Positions 56,067-64,000 of a stretch of DNA of 64,000 nucleotides are shown here, one piece after another; position 1 is the stretch's first letter, and the number at the start of each line of letters is the position of its first letter. This DNA comes from Alphaproteobacteria bacterium (GTDB lineage Bacteria; Pseudomonadota; Alphaproteobacteria; Micavibrionales; Micavibrionaceae). The position numbers were made by a program, and so were the translations under genes. The stretch spans positions 868,001-932,000 of the forward strand of contig JAACPE010000001.1 of NCBI GenBank assembly GCA_009995595.1. Reading direction: 5' to 3'. The notes under the pieces are model-generated. The model ran no database searches and had not been told where the DNA came from. It saw nothing but the letters and a program-made list of their open reading frames with translations.

Positions 56067-56498
56067 ATGACCAAACCTGTAACCAATACAGTTGATGTTG
56101 CCAAACGTATTATTTTATATCTACTCCAAGATGATACCCTTGCGCGTTATCCTTTACTTGCCAGTCGTGAAGTATTTAAGCAACAAAGAGAACATATCCT
56201 CAGAAACCTCTCAGAAAAATCCCTAACTCAATGCTACCAAGAGGCACTCCACCCTTTCCTTCGGGTGACCTTAAACCCAAATATGCCCGACAATATTTAT
56301 ATCGAAGTGTCTGGCAAAGCCGATGAAAAAGAGGCATTCTTTGAAGCGCTTGAATTACTGGACGCCCGCTTAAAACAAGCTTTAGGAAAATCAGGGAAAT
56401 CACTAATTATTGTCGATATACCAGAGATTGAGCCTCAAGCGCTTAAACCCATGAGAACAAGAGCTCATAACCCTTCAAATTTCAATGTCGCCTTTTAA
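56067..56498 (+). CDS. Hypothetical protein (143 aa)
   Basis: Soluble, mostly helical at the ends with a strand pair in the middle (FLRVTLNP and NIYIEVSGKADEKEAFFEAL). It starts at ATG 56067 (MTKPVTNTVD); a GTG 9 bases earlier is an alternative. No family recognised. Same strand as the GNAT gene and 90 bases upstream of the PBP gene. Confidence 0.6.
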   Translation: MTKPVTNTVDVAKRIILYLLQDDTLARYPLLASREVFKQQREHILRNLSEKSLTQCYQEALHPFLRVTLNPNMPDNIYIEVSGKADEKEAFFEALELLDARLKQALGKSGKSLIIVDIPEIEPQALKPMRTRAHNPSNFNVAF

Positions 56499-56587
56499 AA
56501 AACGCGCTAAGACCGCTTATCGCTTTTGCCTAGCTTTTGCCTAAATTTGCCTGTAAAACCCTGTTTCATAATACTTTAAAGCAAGAC

Positions 56588-58633
56588 ATGGCACAGAAAA
56601 AAACAACACCAAAGAAAAAAACGCCGCAAAAAACCGCAAAAAAACCATCTAAAACGGTACAAAAAAGCGGATTTTTCAAAACGCTCATCGCAAAGCTCTT
56701 CAAGTGGGGCTTTGTTGTCGGCTTATGGTTTTTAATTGGCGTCACCATCCTCATGGCGTGGTACGCAAGCGAACTGCCAAGCGTCACCAAATCCATGGTC
56801 TTTGAACGCCGCCCTACAGTTATCATCAAAGCCAGTGATGGTTCAATACTTGACCGTTACGGCGATGTGAAGGGTAAAATTATTACCATCCAAGATTTGC
56901 CGCCCCACGTTGTGAACGCCGTCATTGCCACTGAAGATCGCCGTTTTTATAAACATTTTGGCTTTGATATTGTCGGCTTTGCCCGCGCGATGGTTGTGAA
57001 TATTCGCCAAATGAGCTTTGTGCAGGGCGGCTCCACAATCACCCAACAACTCGCTAAAAACTTATTTCTCAGCCGCGAGCGCACAATCAAACGTAAAATC
57101 CAAGAACTCATGCTCTCTTTTTGGTTAGAAAGAGAACTGACTAAAGATGAAATTTTAAGCGCGTATTTAAACCGCGTTTACCTCGGTGCGGGCGCGTATG
57201 GCATTGACGCTGCTGCCAATGTGTATTTCGGCAAATCTGCAACGGAGCTGAGCGTACGCGAAGCCGCAACCATCGCTGGCTTACTCAAAGCGCCCTCTCG
57301 CTTTTCCCCTGCTTCAAACCCCCATAAATCAGCAGAGCGCACAAAGGTCGTGCTCGGCGCCATGGTTGATGCGGGCTATATCGACCAAGCTACCTATGAC
57401 CAATTTGCTAAATTGCCGCCCTCACCCCGCAAAAAACCATCGAGCGGCGACACAATTCGCTACTTCACTGATTATGTCGTCTCACAATTAAATGACCTTA
57501 TCGGAAATGTTGAATCAGACATCATCGTTGAAACAACGCTCAATAAAGACATCCAAGAAGAGCTCGAAGAGTCCATGACTAAGGCGCTCCTTCAATACGG
57601 CAGTGATAAAAATGTCGAACAAGGAGCAGGCATCGTCATTCGTCTTGATGGCGCTGTCTCGGCTATGATGGGCGGGCGTGATTACGGCGATAGTGAATTT
57701 AACCGCGTCACAAATTCTCTGCGCCCCCCCGGTTCATCCTTTAAGCCAATCGTTTATTTAACCGCCATCGAAGAAGGCTGGCAGATGAGCGATACCATCA
57801 TTGACGAGCCTATTCGTTTTGGCCGCTATCGCCCGCAAAATTACGGTCATGAATATTACGGCGAAGTCACTCTGTACGAAGCGCTCACAATGTCTTTAAA
57901 TACAGTGGCCGTGAACCTCATGCGCGATGTTAGCCCCACCAAAGTTATCGACATGGCTCGCCGTTTAGGGGTGACGGCTGATCTTGAAGAGGACTTATCC
58001 CTTGCCTTGGGCAGCTCTGGTGTACCCATGATCCAAATGGCCACCGCTTATGCAACATTAGGGCGCGGCGGTTTGGCCGTTGAACCTTATGCTATTTACA
58101 AAATCACCGATAAGGACGGTACGATCCTTTTTGAACGTGAAGAACCCCGTGATAACCGCCAAGTCGTTGCGGCGCAAAACGTCTATCAAATCACTACCAT
58201 GATGGAATCTGTTATCCAAAACGGCACGGGGCGCGCCGCGGCAATCCCCTATCCTGCAGCAGGAAAAACAGGCACGTCACAAGAATTCCGCGATGCGTGG
58301 TTTATCGGTTATACGCCACGCTACGCCGCGGCAATCTGGATGGGTAACGATGATAATACGCCAACCAAACGCCTGACTGGTGGATCTGGCCCTGCCCGCG
58401 TCTGGCGTGACACCATGATAAAGGCGCACGAAAAATCTGGCGGTCCAACTTTTAACATCTTTAATCGCGCTGGTTTTGGCTCCTCTGGCTTTGATGATTT
58501 TCTCTCTCGCATATTAGGCGGGGATTCATTGGACGGTGAAGAAAGCCGGGCCCGCACATGGAATCGCCAAGGAAGCGGAGAACCCGAAGAATACACCCCA
58601 CTAGGCCGTCACCAATGGGATGTGAATAATTAA
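56588..58633 (+). CDS. Penicillin-binding protein 1A (bifunctional transglycosylase/transpeptidase)
   Basis: 681 residues. A Lys/Thr-rich cytosolic tail and one membrane helix (about 42-60) precede the GT51 transglycosylase domain with its catalytic E116 (TEDRRFYKHFG) and the SLFLSRERTIKRK-type motif. The penicillin-binding transpeptidase has the active Ser S383 in SSFK (GSSFKP), SLNT and K560-T-G. The glycine-rich C-terminal tail is unusual. Start at MAQKKTTPKK is chosen because the open frame from 56537 begins with TTG. Makes peptidoglycan at the inner membrane. Confidence 0.95.
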   Translation: MAQKKTTPKKKTPQKTAKKPSKTVQKSGFFKTLIAKLFKWGFVVGLWFLIGVTILMAWYASELPSVTKSMVFERRPTVIIKASDGSILDRYGDVKGKIITIQDLPPHVVNAVIATEDRRFYKHFGFDIVGFARAMVVNIRQMSFVQGGSTITQQLAKNLFLSRERTIKRKIQELMLSFWLERELTKDEILSAYLNRVYLGAGAYGIDAAANVYFGKSATELSVREAATIAGLLKAPSRFSPASNPHKSAERTKVVLGAMVDAGYIDQATYDQFAKLPPSPRKKPSSGDTIRYFTDYVVSQLNDLIGNVESDIIVETTLNKDIQEELEESMTKALLQYGSDKNVEQGAGIVIRLDGAVSAMMGGRDYGDSEFNRVTNSLRPPGSSFKPIVYLTAIEEGWQMSDTIIDEPIRFGRYRPQNYGHEYYGEVTLYEALTMSLNTVAVNLMRDVSPTKVIDMARRLGVTADLEEDLSLALGSSGVPMIQMATAYATLGRGGLAVEPYAIYKITDKDGTILFEREEPRDNRQVVAAQNVYQITTMMESVIQNGTGRAAAIPYPAAGKTGTSQEFRDAWFIGYTPRYAAAIWMGNDDNTPTKRLTGGSGPARVWRDTMIKAHEKSGGPTFNIFNRAGFGSSGFDDFLSRILGGDSLDGEESRARTWNRQGSGEPEEYTPLGRHQWDVNN

Positions 58634-58634
58634 A

Positions 58635-59096
58635 TTATTCCACAAACATACCCTCTTCGTGAAAAATAGGCGGGCGGCGATAGGCGGCGAGTTTATCTTC
58701 GCCAATTTTATCCCAAAACGCCTTAAGTGCAATCAGTGACACCGTCGGCCCCCCAATATCCCAGCCAGAGCGCAACAGGGCATTATCCGCATGCTCCAAA
58801 TATTCATCGGGCAGTGCTTTACGCGGCGCACGCAGACCACAATCAACCAAAACCTTGGTCACAAGCGCATCGCGCAAATCAAGCATATCGGCCGTAAACT
58901 GTATCGCCGATAACACCTTAATATCGGGATGACTATGAGGCACCATCCGCAAATGGCGCATAAAACGTGCGTATATTTCCATCTCGGGATTGTGATGATC
59001 ATGCGCGCCCTTTGATGCAGGGGGCAGCGGCAAGGTGATATTTTTAAAAACAGTGTTATCGTTACTCTTTAATCTATTTGGGTCATGAATACTCAT
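58635..59096 (-). CDS. Hypothetical protein (153 aa)
   Basis: Soluble, starting MSIHDPNRLKSNDNTVFKNI. A His-rich stretch (GAHDHHNPEMEIYARFMRHL, residues 30-49) is followed by helices (LSAIQFTADMLDLRDALVTKVL) and a C-terminal LAAYRRPPIFHEEGMFVE. AAAGGAGGATCTC is a near-perfect ribosome-binding site. No family recognised. Convergent with the PBP gene, 1 base apart. Confidence 0.65.
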   Translation of the reverse strand: MSIHDPNRLKSNDNTVFKNITLPLPPASKGAHDHHNPEMEIYARFMRHLRMVPHSHPDIKVLSAIQFTADMLDLRDALVTKVLVDCGLRAPRKALPDEYLEHADNALLRSGWDIGGPTVSLIALKAFWDKIGEDKLAAYRRPPIFHEEGMFVE

Positions 59097-59271
59097 GAGA
59101 TCCTCCTTTCGTAACTTGAAAACAAAGGCAGCATAAGCAACCGTCTTGTTTCTTAATGCTCGCAGATAAACGAACATCGTTACCAATAGCTTGACCTGAG
59201 AGTCTTAACGGAATCTTAACAAAAAATTTCAACCTGTGGGTAACTGCCACATAATCTGTGGACAAAAATGG

Positions 59272-59700
59272 CTAAGCCCTTGATATAGCGTCCACAGCTA
59301 ACTTATCCACACGCTCGTTATTTTCATCACCCGCATGGCCTTTAACCCATATAAAAGTAACGCTATGACGCTGAACTTGCGAATCGATCTGCTCCCACAG
59401 GTCTTGATTCTTAACAGGTTTCTTGCTCGCACTTTTCCAGCCTCGCGCCTTCCACCCTTCAAGCCATTCTGTCGCACCTTGCAAAACATATTTACTATCG
59501 GTGTAGATCGTTACTGTTGATGATTTCTTAATAGCCTCTAACGCCTTAATCACAGCCATCATTTCCATACGGTTATTGGTCGTCTCCGCTTCACCACCAG
59601 ACAGCTCTTTTTCGTGTCCGTTCCATTTTAATAATGCGCCCCACCCCCCCGGCCCGGGGTTCCCGCTACAGGCGCCGTCTGTGTAAATGACAATACTCAT
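59272..59700 (-). CDS. rnhA: Ribonuclease HI
   Basis: Degrades RNA of RNA/DNA hybrids. 142 residues with all catalytic residues: D8 ([14 protein letters not shown]), E46 (NNRMEMMA), D68 (YTDSKYV), D132 (RVDKLA) and H122 (GHAGDENN). Its first bases overlap the upstream P-loop gene in an ATGA junction, so the ispH-P-loop-rnhA group is translationally coupled. Confidence 0.97.
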   Translation of the reverse strand: MSIVIYTDGACSGNPGPGGWGALLKWNGHEKELSGGEAETTNNRMEMMAVIKALEAIKKSSTVTIYTDSKYVLQGATEWLEGWKARGWKSASKKPVKNQDLWEQIDSQVQRHSVTFIWVKGHAGDENNERVDKLAVDAISRA

Positions 59701-60491
59701 GATGAGCAGGTCGCTTTATATTCAGAAGGCAAATGTGCCACGATAACATTTAAAAAATCATCCGCTATTTTCACGCCTTGAAACGCCGTTGAAGGAATGG
59801 CAACCCCATACTTATCCGCAATCGCCTGATATTTCGGCAGGCGGTTTTCAAAAAGCTTTGGGAACACCCAGCGGGAAAATTCATCGGCATCCATTTCATT
59901 GGTATTAACAAAATTATTTTCTTTTAAATACAAATCAACCCATCCATCAAATTTTTCAGGAGAGAAAAAAAGCGGTTTGGGGTATTCCCGCGCACGGCGA
60001 AGTACTTCTTTTTCTTCCTCCGCGCTTGCCTTAATATAGACAATCAGTGAGTTCTCATCGACACTATCCAATAATGTCTCATCATCAATCTCACATAAAC
60101 TGCCCGTTGAATCATTAATAACATTTTGAAACCCTTGTGCGTTTGCCTCTTTGACAATTCTTTTTAATTGTAAGAGCGACTGGCACTCCGCCTCATAATA
60201 TTGTTTCTGACGGCGCTTAAATTCATCCAGCGATAATTTACCTTTACCCAACTTCCCCACATATTCAGACAGCATGGACAAATCCTCCGCCACAACAGTG
60301 TTGTCCCGCCCCAGCGTTTTTTCCAATTCTGCGCCCATATATTTTGTACCAATTTCTAAATCGCACGAATAATGAAACCATCCTTGCTCTGCCATAATAC
60401 AAGACAAATATGTTTTCCCCACACCAGACATCCCCATCAAGGTAATGACTTTATGATCAATCGCATTGAAATCAGAAACAGTTATTGGCAT
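59697..60491 (-). CDS. P-loop kinase/ATPase-like protein in the thrB position
   Basis: 264 residues. Walker A G20-M-S-G-V-G-K26-T27 after the strand VITLMG; the following [20 protein letters not shown] resembles shikimate/adenylate-type small-molecule kinases, with the [14 protein letters not shown] segment (about 128-141) as a possible Walker B or substrate loop and [13 protein letters not shown] as a lid-like basic stretch. No clear family. It overlaps ispH by 1 base and rnhA by 4. In most alphaproteobacteria thrB (homoserine kinase, choline-kinase fold) lies between ispH and rnhA; this protein is not that enzyme. Confidence 0.8.
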   Translation of the reverse strand: MPITVSDFNAIDHKVITLMGMSGVGKTYLSCIMAEQGWFHYSCDLEIGTKYMGAELEKTLGRDNTVVAEDLSMLSEYVGKLGKGKLSLDEFKRRQKQYYEAECQSLLQLKRIVKEANAQGFQNVINDSTGSLCEIDDETLLDSVDENSLIVYIKASAEEEKEVLRRAREYPKPLFFSPEKFDGWVDLYLKENNFVNTNEMDADEFSRWVFPKLFENRLPKYQAIADKYGVAIPSTAFQGVKIADDFLNVIVAHLPSEYKATCSS

Positions 60492-61456
60492 TACGCCGCA
60501 TCCTCTCTTAAAACGCGCGGGATATTAAAGACAACATTTTCTTGTGTGATGGACACTTCGCGTACACTAACATCATAACGGTCTTTAATCGCGGCAATCA
60601 CTTCTTCAACAAGTACTTCTGGCGCAGAAGCCCCCGCCGTTAAGCCCAATGTTTGCACGCCCTCTAACCACGCCCAATCAATATCACTCGCCCGTTGCAC
60701 AAGGCATGATTTTTCTGACCCATAAGACAACCCCACCTCGACAAGACGGTTTGAATTGGACGAGTTGGGCGCGCCAATAACCATGAGCGCATCACAATTT
60801 TCCGCAATCTGTTTAACAGCTGCCTGACGATTAGTTGTCGCATAACAAATATCTTCACGGTGCGGCGGTGTAATTTTAGGATATCGCGCCATCAATGCCG
60901 CCACAATATGCGCCGTATCATCCACCGATAATGTTGTTTGCGTACAAAACGCCAACTTGCTTTCATCTTGAACCTCAAGCCCATCAATATCCGCAATTGT
61001 CTCCACCAATAAAACTGCGCCTTCAGGCAACTGCCCCATTGTGCCCTCAACTTCGGGATGGCCCTGATGACCAATTAAAATCACTTGATTACCGGCGGCA
61101 AAGTGACGCTCTGCCTCTTTATGCACCTTGCTCACCAACGGACATGTTGCATCAATATAAAACATCTGCCGCGCCTTGGCATCTTCTGGCACGCGCTTGG
61201 GAACACCATGCGCCGAAAAAATCACAGGCTGCCCATCATTAGGAATCTCATGAAGCTCCTCAACAAATATCGCGCCTTTTGCCTTCAGGCTCTCAACCAC
61301 AAATTTATTATGGACAATCTCATGTCGCACATAAACAGGCGCGCCATATTTTTCAAGCGAGCGCTCAACAATTTGAATCGCGCGATCCACCCCCGCGCAA
61401 AACCCACGCGGCGCAGCCAGTAATATTTCCATAGATTGTTTTGTCTCAGTCATCAT
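60491..61456 (-). CDS. ispH: 4-hydroxy-3-methylbut-2-enyl diphosphate reductase
   Basis: Last step of the MEP isoprenoid pathway. 321 residues with the three cluster cysteines C20 ([11 protein letters not shown]), C105 ([11 protein letters not shown]) and C204 ([11 protein letters not shown]). Start at MMTETKQS fits AGAGGG with 6-base spacing; an ATG two codons earlier has no spacing. First gene of the ispH-P-loop-rnhA group. Its product needs Fe-S cluster assembly, consistent with the Nfu protein at 9985. Confidence 0.96.
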   Translation of the reverse strand: MMTETKQSMEILLAAPRGFCAGVDRAIQIVERSLEKYGAPVYVRHEIVHNKFVVESLKAKGAIFVEELHEIPNDGQPVIFSAHGVPKRVPEDAKARQMFYIDATCPLVSKVHKEAERHFAAGNQVILIGHQGHPEVEGTMGQLPEGAVLLVETIADIDGLEVQDESKLAFCTQTTLSVDDTAHIVAALMARYPKITPPHREDICYATTNRQAAVKQIAENCDALMVIGAPNSSNSNRLVEVGLSYGSEKSCLVQRASDIDWAWLEGVQTLGLTAGASAPEVLVEEVIAAIKDRYDVSVREVSITQENVVFNIPRVLREDAA

Positions 61457-61578
61457 TTTCATCCCTCTATTGGTATAAAAGACACAGGCGAATAAATCCA
61501 TAATAAAACAGAATAAAAATTGGTCATTCTTTTAAATGCACTCTGGTCAAAAGGGGTTGAGACGGGTATTTTGTACCC

Positions 61579-62220
61579 ATGATAAAAATAACACACGCAA
61601 AACGTACCGCCCTAACCCTAATCACAAGCGCCTTATTGCTTTCTGGTTGCGCCATGGTCGAAGGCGCCGGCCAAGATATGCAAAAGCTAGGTGAATATAT
61701 CAGCAGCAAAGTGTCACCAAAAACCCAAGACCAATCAGACCAAGTCAATCAAAACCTCACTTCAATGGCCTCAAACTGTCCCGTGATCGAACAAGATCCA
61801 TCGCTCACCATTTTACATGAATTTGAAAACCCATCCGCCCCCTCGACAGGGACAAAAATCGCGCAGGTTGATCTCGCCAGTATCAAAAATAATTGCGCGG
61901 TTGAAGGTGATTTTTTAGGGATCACAATGGATATCGCTTTTAATGCAACCCTTGGGCCAAAAGCCCGCGCAAAAGCCTCTGACCGCCCTTACTTCTCCTT
62001 CCCTTATTTCATTGCCGTAACGGATATGAATGGGGTCGTCTTAGCAAAAGAAGTCTTCGCTGTCGCCATGTCCTTTGAACAAGGGGAAGAAGCAGTCCAA
62101 ACAATTGAAACCATCCGCCAAAACTTGCCTCTTGAGGCCGATGGTTCACTCCCAAATTATAAAATGCAAGTCGGCTTCGAACTCACCGATGAACAATTAA
62201 ACTATAATAGCGGGCTTTAA
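61579..62220 (+). CDS. Lipoprotein with entericidin-like N-terminus
   Basis: 213 residues. Prolipoprotein signal with lipobox LSGC (C24). The next residues AMVEGAGQDMQKLGEYI match the pattern of entericidins (short lipoproteins of about 40-50 residues), after which a further 165-residue domain follows that entericidins do not have. The extra domain has strands (TKIAQVDLASI, GITMDIAFNATL) and two cysteines (ASNCPVI, KNNCAVE). Function unknown; probably an outer-membrane-anchored periplasmic protein. Convergent with the gene at 62217, overlapping by 4 bases. Confidence 0.75.
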   Translation: MIKITHAKRTALTLITSALLLSGCAMVEGAGQDMQKLGEYISSKVSPKTQDQSDQVNQNLTSMASNCPVIEQDPSLTILHEFENPSAPSTGTKIAQVDLASIKNNCAVEGDFLGITMDIAFNATLGPKARAKASDRPYFSFPYFIAVTDMNGVVLAKEVFAVAMSFEQGEEAVQTIETIRQNLPLEADGSLPNYKMQVGFELTDEQLNYNSGL

Positions 62221-63188
62221 ATTTGCCACGGCTTTTTAATCCCCCCGATAGCAAGGGGTGATCTGTCATTTTTAAGGGGCTGATGCGTCACGGGATCAAC
62301 CTGCCCCACCCTATTCTCAAACACGCCGCGCTTGGCCGTAAAAACAACATGATCAGGGTCGCCGTGTTCACGTTTGTAAGCCATAATCTTCTCACGTAAA
62401 GCGTCGTTGTCCTGACGCGAAAACTCTGGATTTGTTAAAATATGTCGTCTTACATGGGGGCGCATACCACTGACACCTGTCTGGCTCAATCCTGCATTGG
62501 GATGTGCAATTTTTTCTTCTAAATTTTCTATTCTTCGCCCGAAAGTATCAGCATCAACTAACAAACGTTGATTAAGTAATATTTTTTCCGCTGCCTGAGG
62601 ATGCCTCACTCTCAGCTTATCCCAATTGCCATACATCAATTTACTAAATAATCCTTGATCACGGTTTGGGTAGCGTTCTCCATTTTGGTTTGGTTTATGA
62701 TGTGCGTTGTCATAAGCAACCAATAATTTCGTTAGTAATGCAGACTGCGTAATTTCATTTGTGAGTGCCATACCATCAAGAACAATATTTCTTAGGGCTT
62801 TTTGCTCTTGCTCTAGGGCATGTTGCAGTCTAGCGCGCTCTTGCTCGATGGCATCTTGGGCATCTCTTTGCACCTTTGCAATCATATCTTCTGCACTTGC
62901 TAAACGCGCCTGCACAATTTCATGTTGCCACACGGCAACATCATCATGATCAGGGTTTGCATTGATACTATCTGCAATAACGCCAGCCTCATGTTGCAAA
63001 TACAATAACTCATCTCCATAGAGCAGTTCACAGCCGCCCTCTTGAACATCATAAAATTTAACTATTTTCGATACGTCCAGCGTCCGTCTCTCAACAGCGC
63101 CCTGTTCAACCACTTCTATAAAGAAATCATCCCGAGGCTGTTCACGTTTACAACCTTGAGCCGCACCATCAAAATCGTTCATATCCAT
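62217..63188 (-). CDS. Hypothetical coiled-coil protein (323 aa)
   Basis: No signal peptide or membrane helix. N-terminal half has short strands (FFIEVVEQGAVERR, KIVKFYDVQEG) and a coiled coil at about 90-145 rich in Glu, Gln, Arg and Ala (DAIEQERARLQHALEQEQKA). The C-terminal half is helical and basic (RRIENLEEKIAHPNAG; RPHVRRHILTNPEF) and ends with GGIKKPWQI. No family recognised. The last four bases overlap the lipoprotein gene. Confidence 0.6.
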   Translation of the reverse strand: MDMNDFDGAAQGCKREQPRDDFFIEVVEQGAVERRTLDVSKIVKFYDVQEGGCELLYGDELLYLQHEAGVIADSINANPDHDDVAVWQHEIVQARLASAEDMIAKVQRDAQDAIEQERARLQHALEQEQKALRNIVLDGMALTNEITQSALLTKLLVAYDNAHHKPNQNGERYPNRDQGLFSKLMYGNWDKLRVRHPQAAEKILLNQRLLVDADTFGRRIENLEEKIAHPNAGLSQTGVSGMRPHVRRHILTNPEFSRQDNDALREKIMAYKREHGDPDHVVFTAKRGVFENRVGQVDPVTHQPLKNDRSPLAIGGIKKPWQI

Positions 63189-63257
63189 ACTTTCATCTTA
63201 TTGTGATAAGACTTCAATACAAAAATTATGACAATAAATCAAGAGTATTATGGTTAT

Positions 63258-64000
63258 TTACCCTAAAACGCTGCTTGGTCTGCGCGGCATCATATTGACC
63301 CGTAAATCCCGCACCGCATCACCCTCAAGGACAGCGGCAGTCAAATGCCTACCAAAATAAAGCCCCGTATCGACATTAATACGGCTCGGCTTGATCTCAA
63401 TTTCTGAAACTGATGTATGCCCATGCACGACGCGCTTTTCATGGATAATATCATTATCCAAAAACCCTTGGCGGATCATAATCAAATCTTGCTTCTTTTG
63501 CTTGTGAAGCGGCACGTGCGGCACAATCCCCGCATGCACAAAAACATAATCCCCGCACACATACATCAAGTCGAGATTATTCAAAAACTCCATATGCGCC
63601 GCAGGGACTTTTTCTTTTAATTTATCCGCAAGCATTTCAACCTGCCCACTTAACGGCTTATCCATATCCGCATAGACATCATAACTCGCCAGCGCATAAA
63701 TACCGCCCCAATCCAGCCAGTCTTTACGCGGCCCTTGCGGAGATTTCATAAATTCAATCATCGCGTTTTCATGATTACCCATCAAAAATCTGTGCTGAAT
63801 ATGCGGCGCGTTTAGCTCGCGATCCATTAAACACTGAATGACCTGCGCGCTTTCTGGGCCGCGGTCAATGTAATCACCAATATAAACAATTTGCGGATCA
63901 TCAACGGGATTGGCCTCAATATCCGCCTCAATCAAACGGTGCATCGCCTCTAGCTCATGGACATAACCATGCACATCACCAATCGCATAAATGCGCGTGC
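63258..64000 (-). CDS. Metallophosphoesterase (PPP-type serine/threonine phosphatase-like), 5' end cut by window edge
   Basis: The reading frame stays open to base 64000, so the N-terminus is missing. Motifs read from the edge: GDVHG (63966-63980), then GDYIDRG and GNHEN, then a later FVHAG and VHGHTS, giving the PPP/calcineurin two-metal site. Conserved order and length of about 250 residues match diadenosine-tetraphosphatase or PrpA/PrpB-like phosphatases. The exact substrate is open. An apparent start at 63974 is an internal GTG and splits the DVH motif, so it is not the real start. Confidence 0.85.
   Translation of the reverse strand, partial: TRIYAIGDVHGYVHELEAMHRLIEADIEANPVDDPQIVYIGDYIDRGPESAQVIQCLMDRELNAPHIQHRFLMGNHENAMIEFMKSPQGPRKDWLDWGGIYALASYDVYADMDKPLSGQVEMLADKLKEKVPAAHMEFLNNLDLMYVCGDYVFVHAGIVPHVPLHKQKKQDLIMIRQGFLDNDIIHEKRVVHGHTSVSEIEIKPSRINVDTGLYFGRHLTAAVLEGDAVRDLRVNMMPRRPSSVLG

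Noticed and set aside
63258-63974. Complete phosphatase gene starting at 63974
   Set aside because: That codon is a GTG inside the GDVHG motif; the frame continues to the window edge, so the gene is truncated by the window.
1-64000. CRISPR array, prophage or insertion sequence
   Set aside because: No direct repeats with regular spacers, no cas, integrase, transposase or phage structural gene was seen in any frame.

Overview
The window is a dense, plasmid- and phage-free stretch of an alphaproteobacterial chromosome with moderate G+C (mid-40s percent by eye). The assignment rests on gene content and order: a block equivalent to serS-pcm-nlpD-yajC-secD-secF-Mth938 protein with trmFO and a phytoene-synthase-like gene nearby, an ubiK-ybjN-proC run divergent from hldD-lgt-midA-pgeF, a gcvT-gcvH-gcvPA-gcvPB operon with split P-protein, and ispH-X-rnhA. 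A Micavibrio-like or other deep-branching lineage is possible, but that is inference. There is one tRNA, no rRNA, no insertion sequence and no CRISPR array.

Layout. 1-6413 (minus): ychF, pth, rplY, prs, pgeF, midA, lgt, hldD, covering translation, PRPP supply, lipoprotein and heptose/LPS synthesis. 6588-17992 (mixed strands): ubiK, a ybjN-type gene, proC, tsaB, a deacetylase-like protein, an Nfu scaffold, trpS, murJ, ubiE, an unusual Ala/Glu repeat membrane protein with its own terminator, coaBC and dut. 18074-27585: an orphan gene, mutS, two tandem LysE/RhtB exporters and the complete glycine cleavage operon ending in a clear terminator. 27674-28389: an A+T-rich orphan gene and a palindromic dispersed-type repeat, the best candidate for recently acquired DNA. 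28516-35513: a CHMI-family isomerase, an RMD1-family protein, NhaD antiporter, a TerB-like protein, a Y-family polymerase and trmFO.

35525-49716 holds the Sec/envelope region: NDUFAF6-like protein, sodB, an orphan calcineurin-like phosphoesterase, NDUFAF3/Mth938-like protein, a peptidoglycan-binding lipoprotein, secF, secD, yajC, three small highly charged exported proteins, a LysM-LytM protein lacking zinc ligands, pcm, a 617-residue orphan with an HExxH motif, and serS. 49790-64000: N-formylglutamate amidohydrolase family, lipB, tRNA-Leu(GAG), maeB, mgtE, a GNAT enzyme, PBP1A, rnhA, a P-loop protein in the slot usually held by thrB, ispH, an entericidin-like lipoprotein and a metallophosphatase cut by the window edge.

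Most genes are housekeeping. The points most worth a second look are the possible replacement of thrB by a P-loop kinase-like gene between ispH and rnhA, the orphan HExxH protein where surE is usually found, the five 11-residue repeats in the membrane protein at 15763, the co-occurrence of three relatives of mitochondrial complex I assembly factors (NDUFAF7, NDUFAF6, NDUFAF3), and the exported charged-repeat protein cluster at 42778-44116. No gap without a gene exceeds 300 bases.
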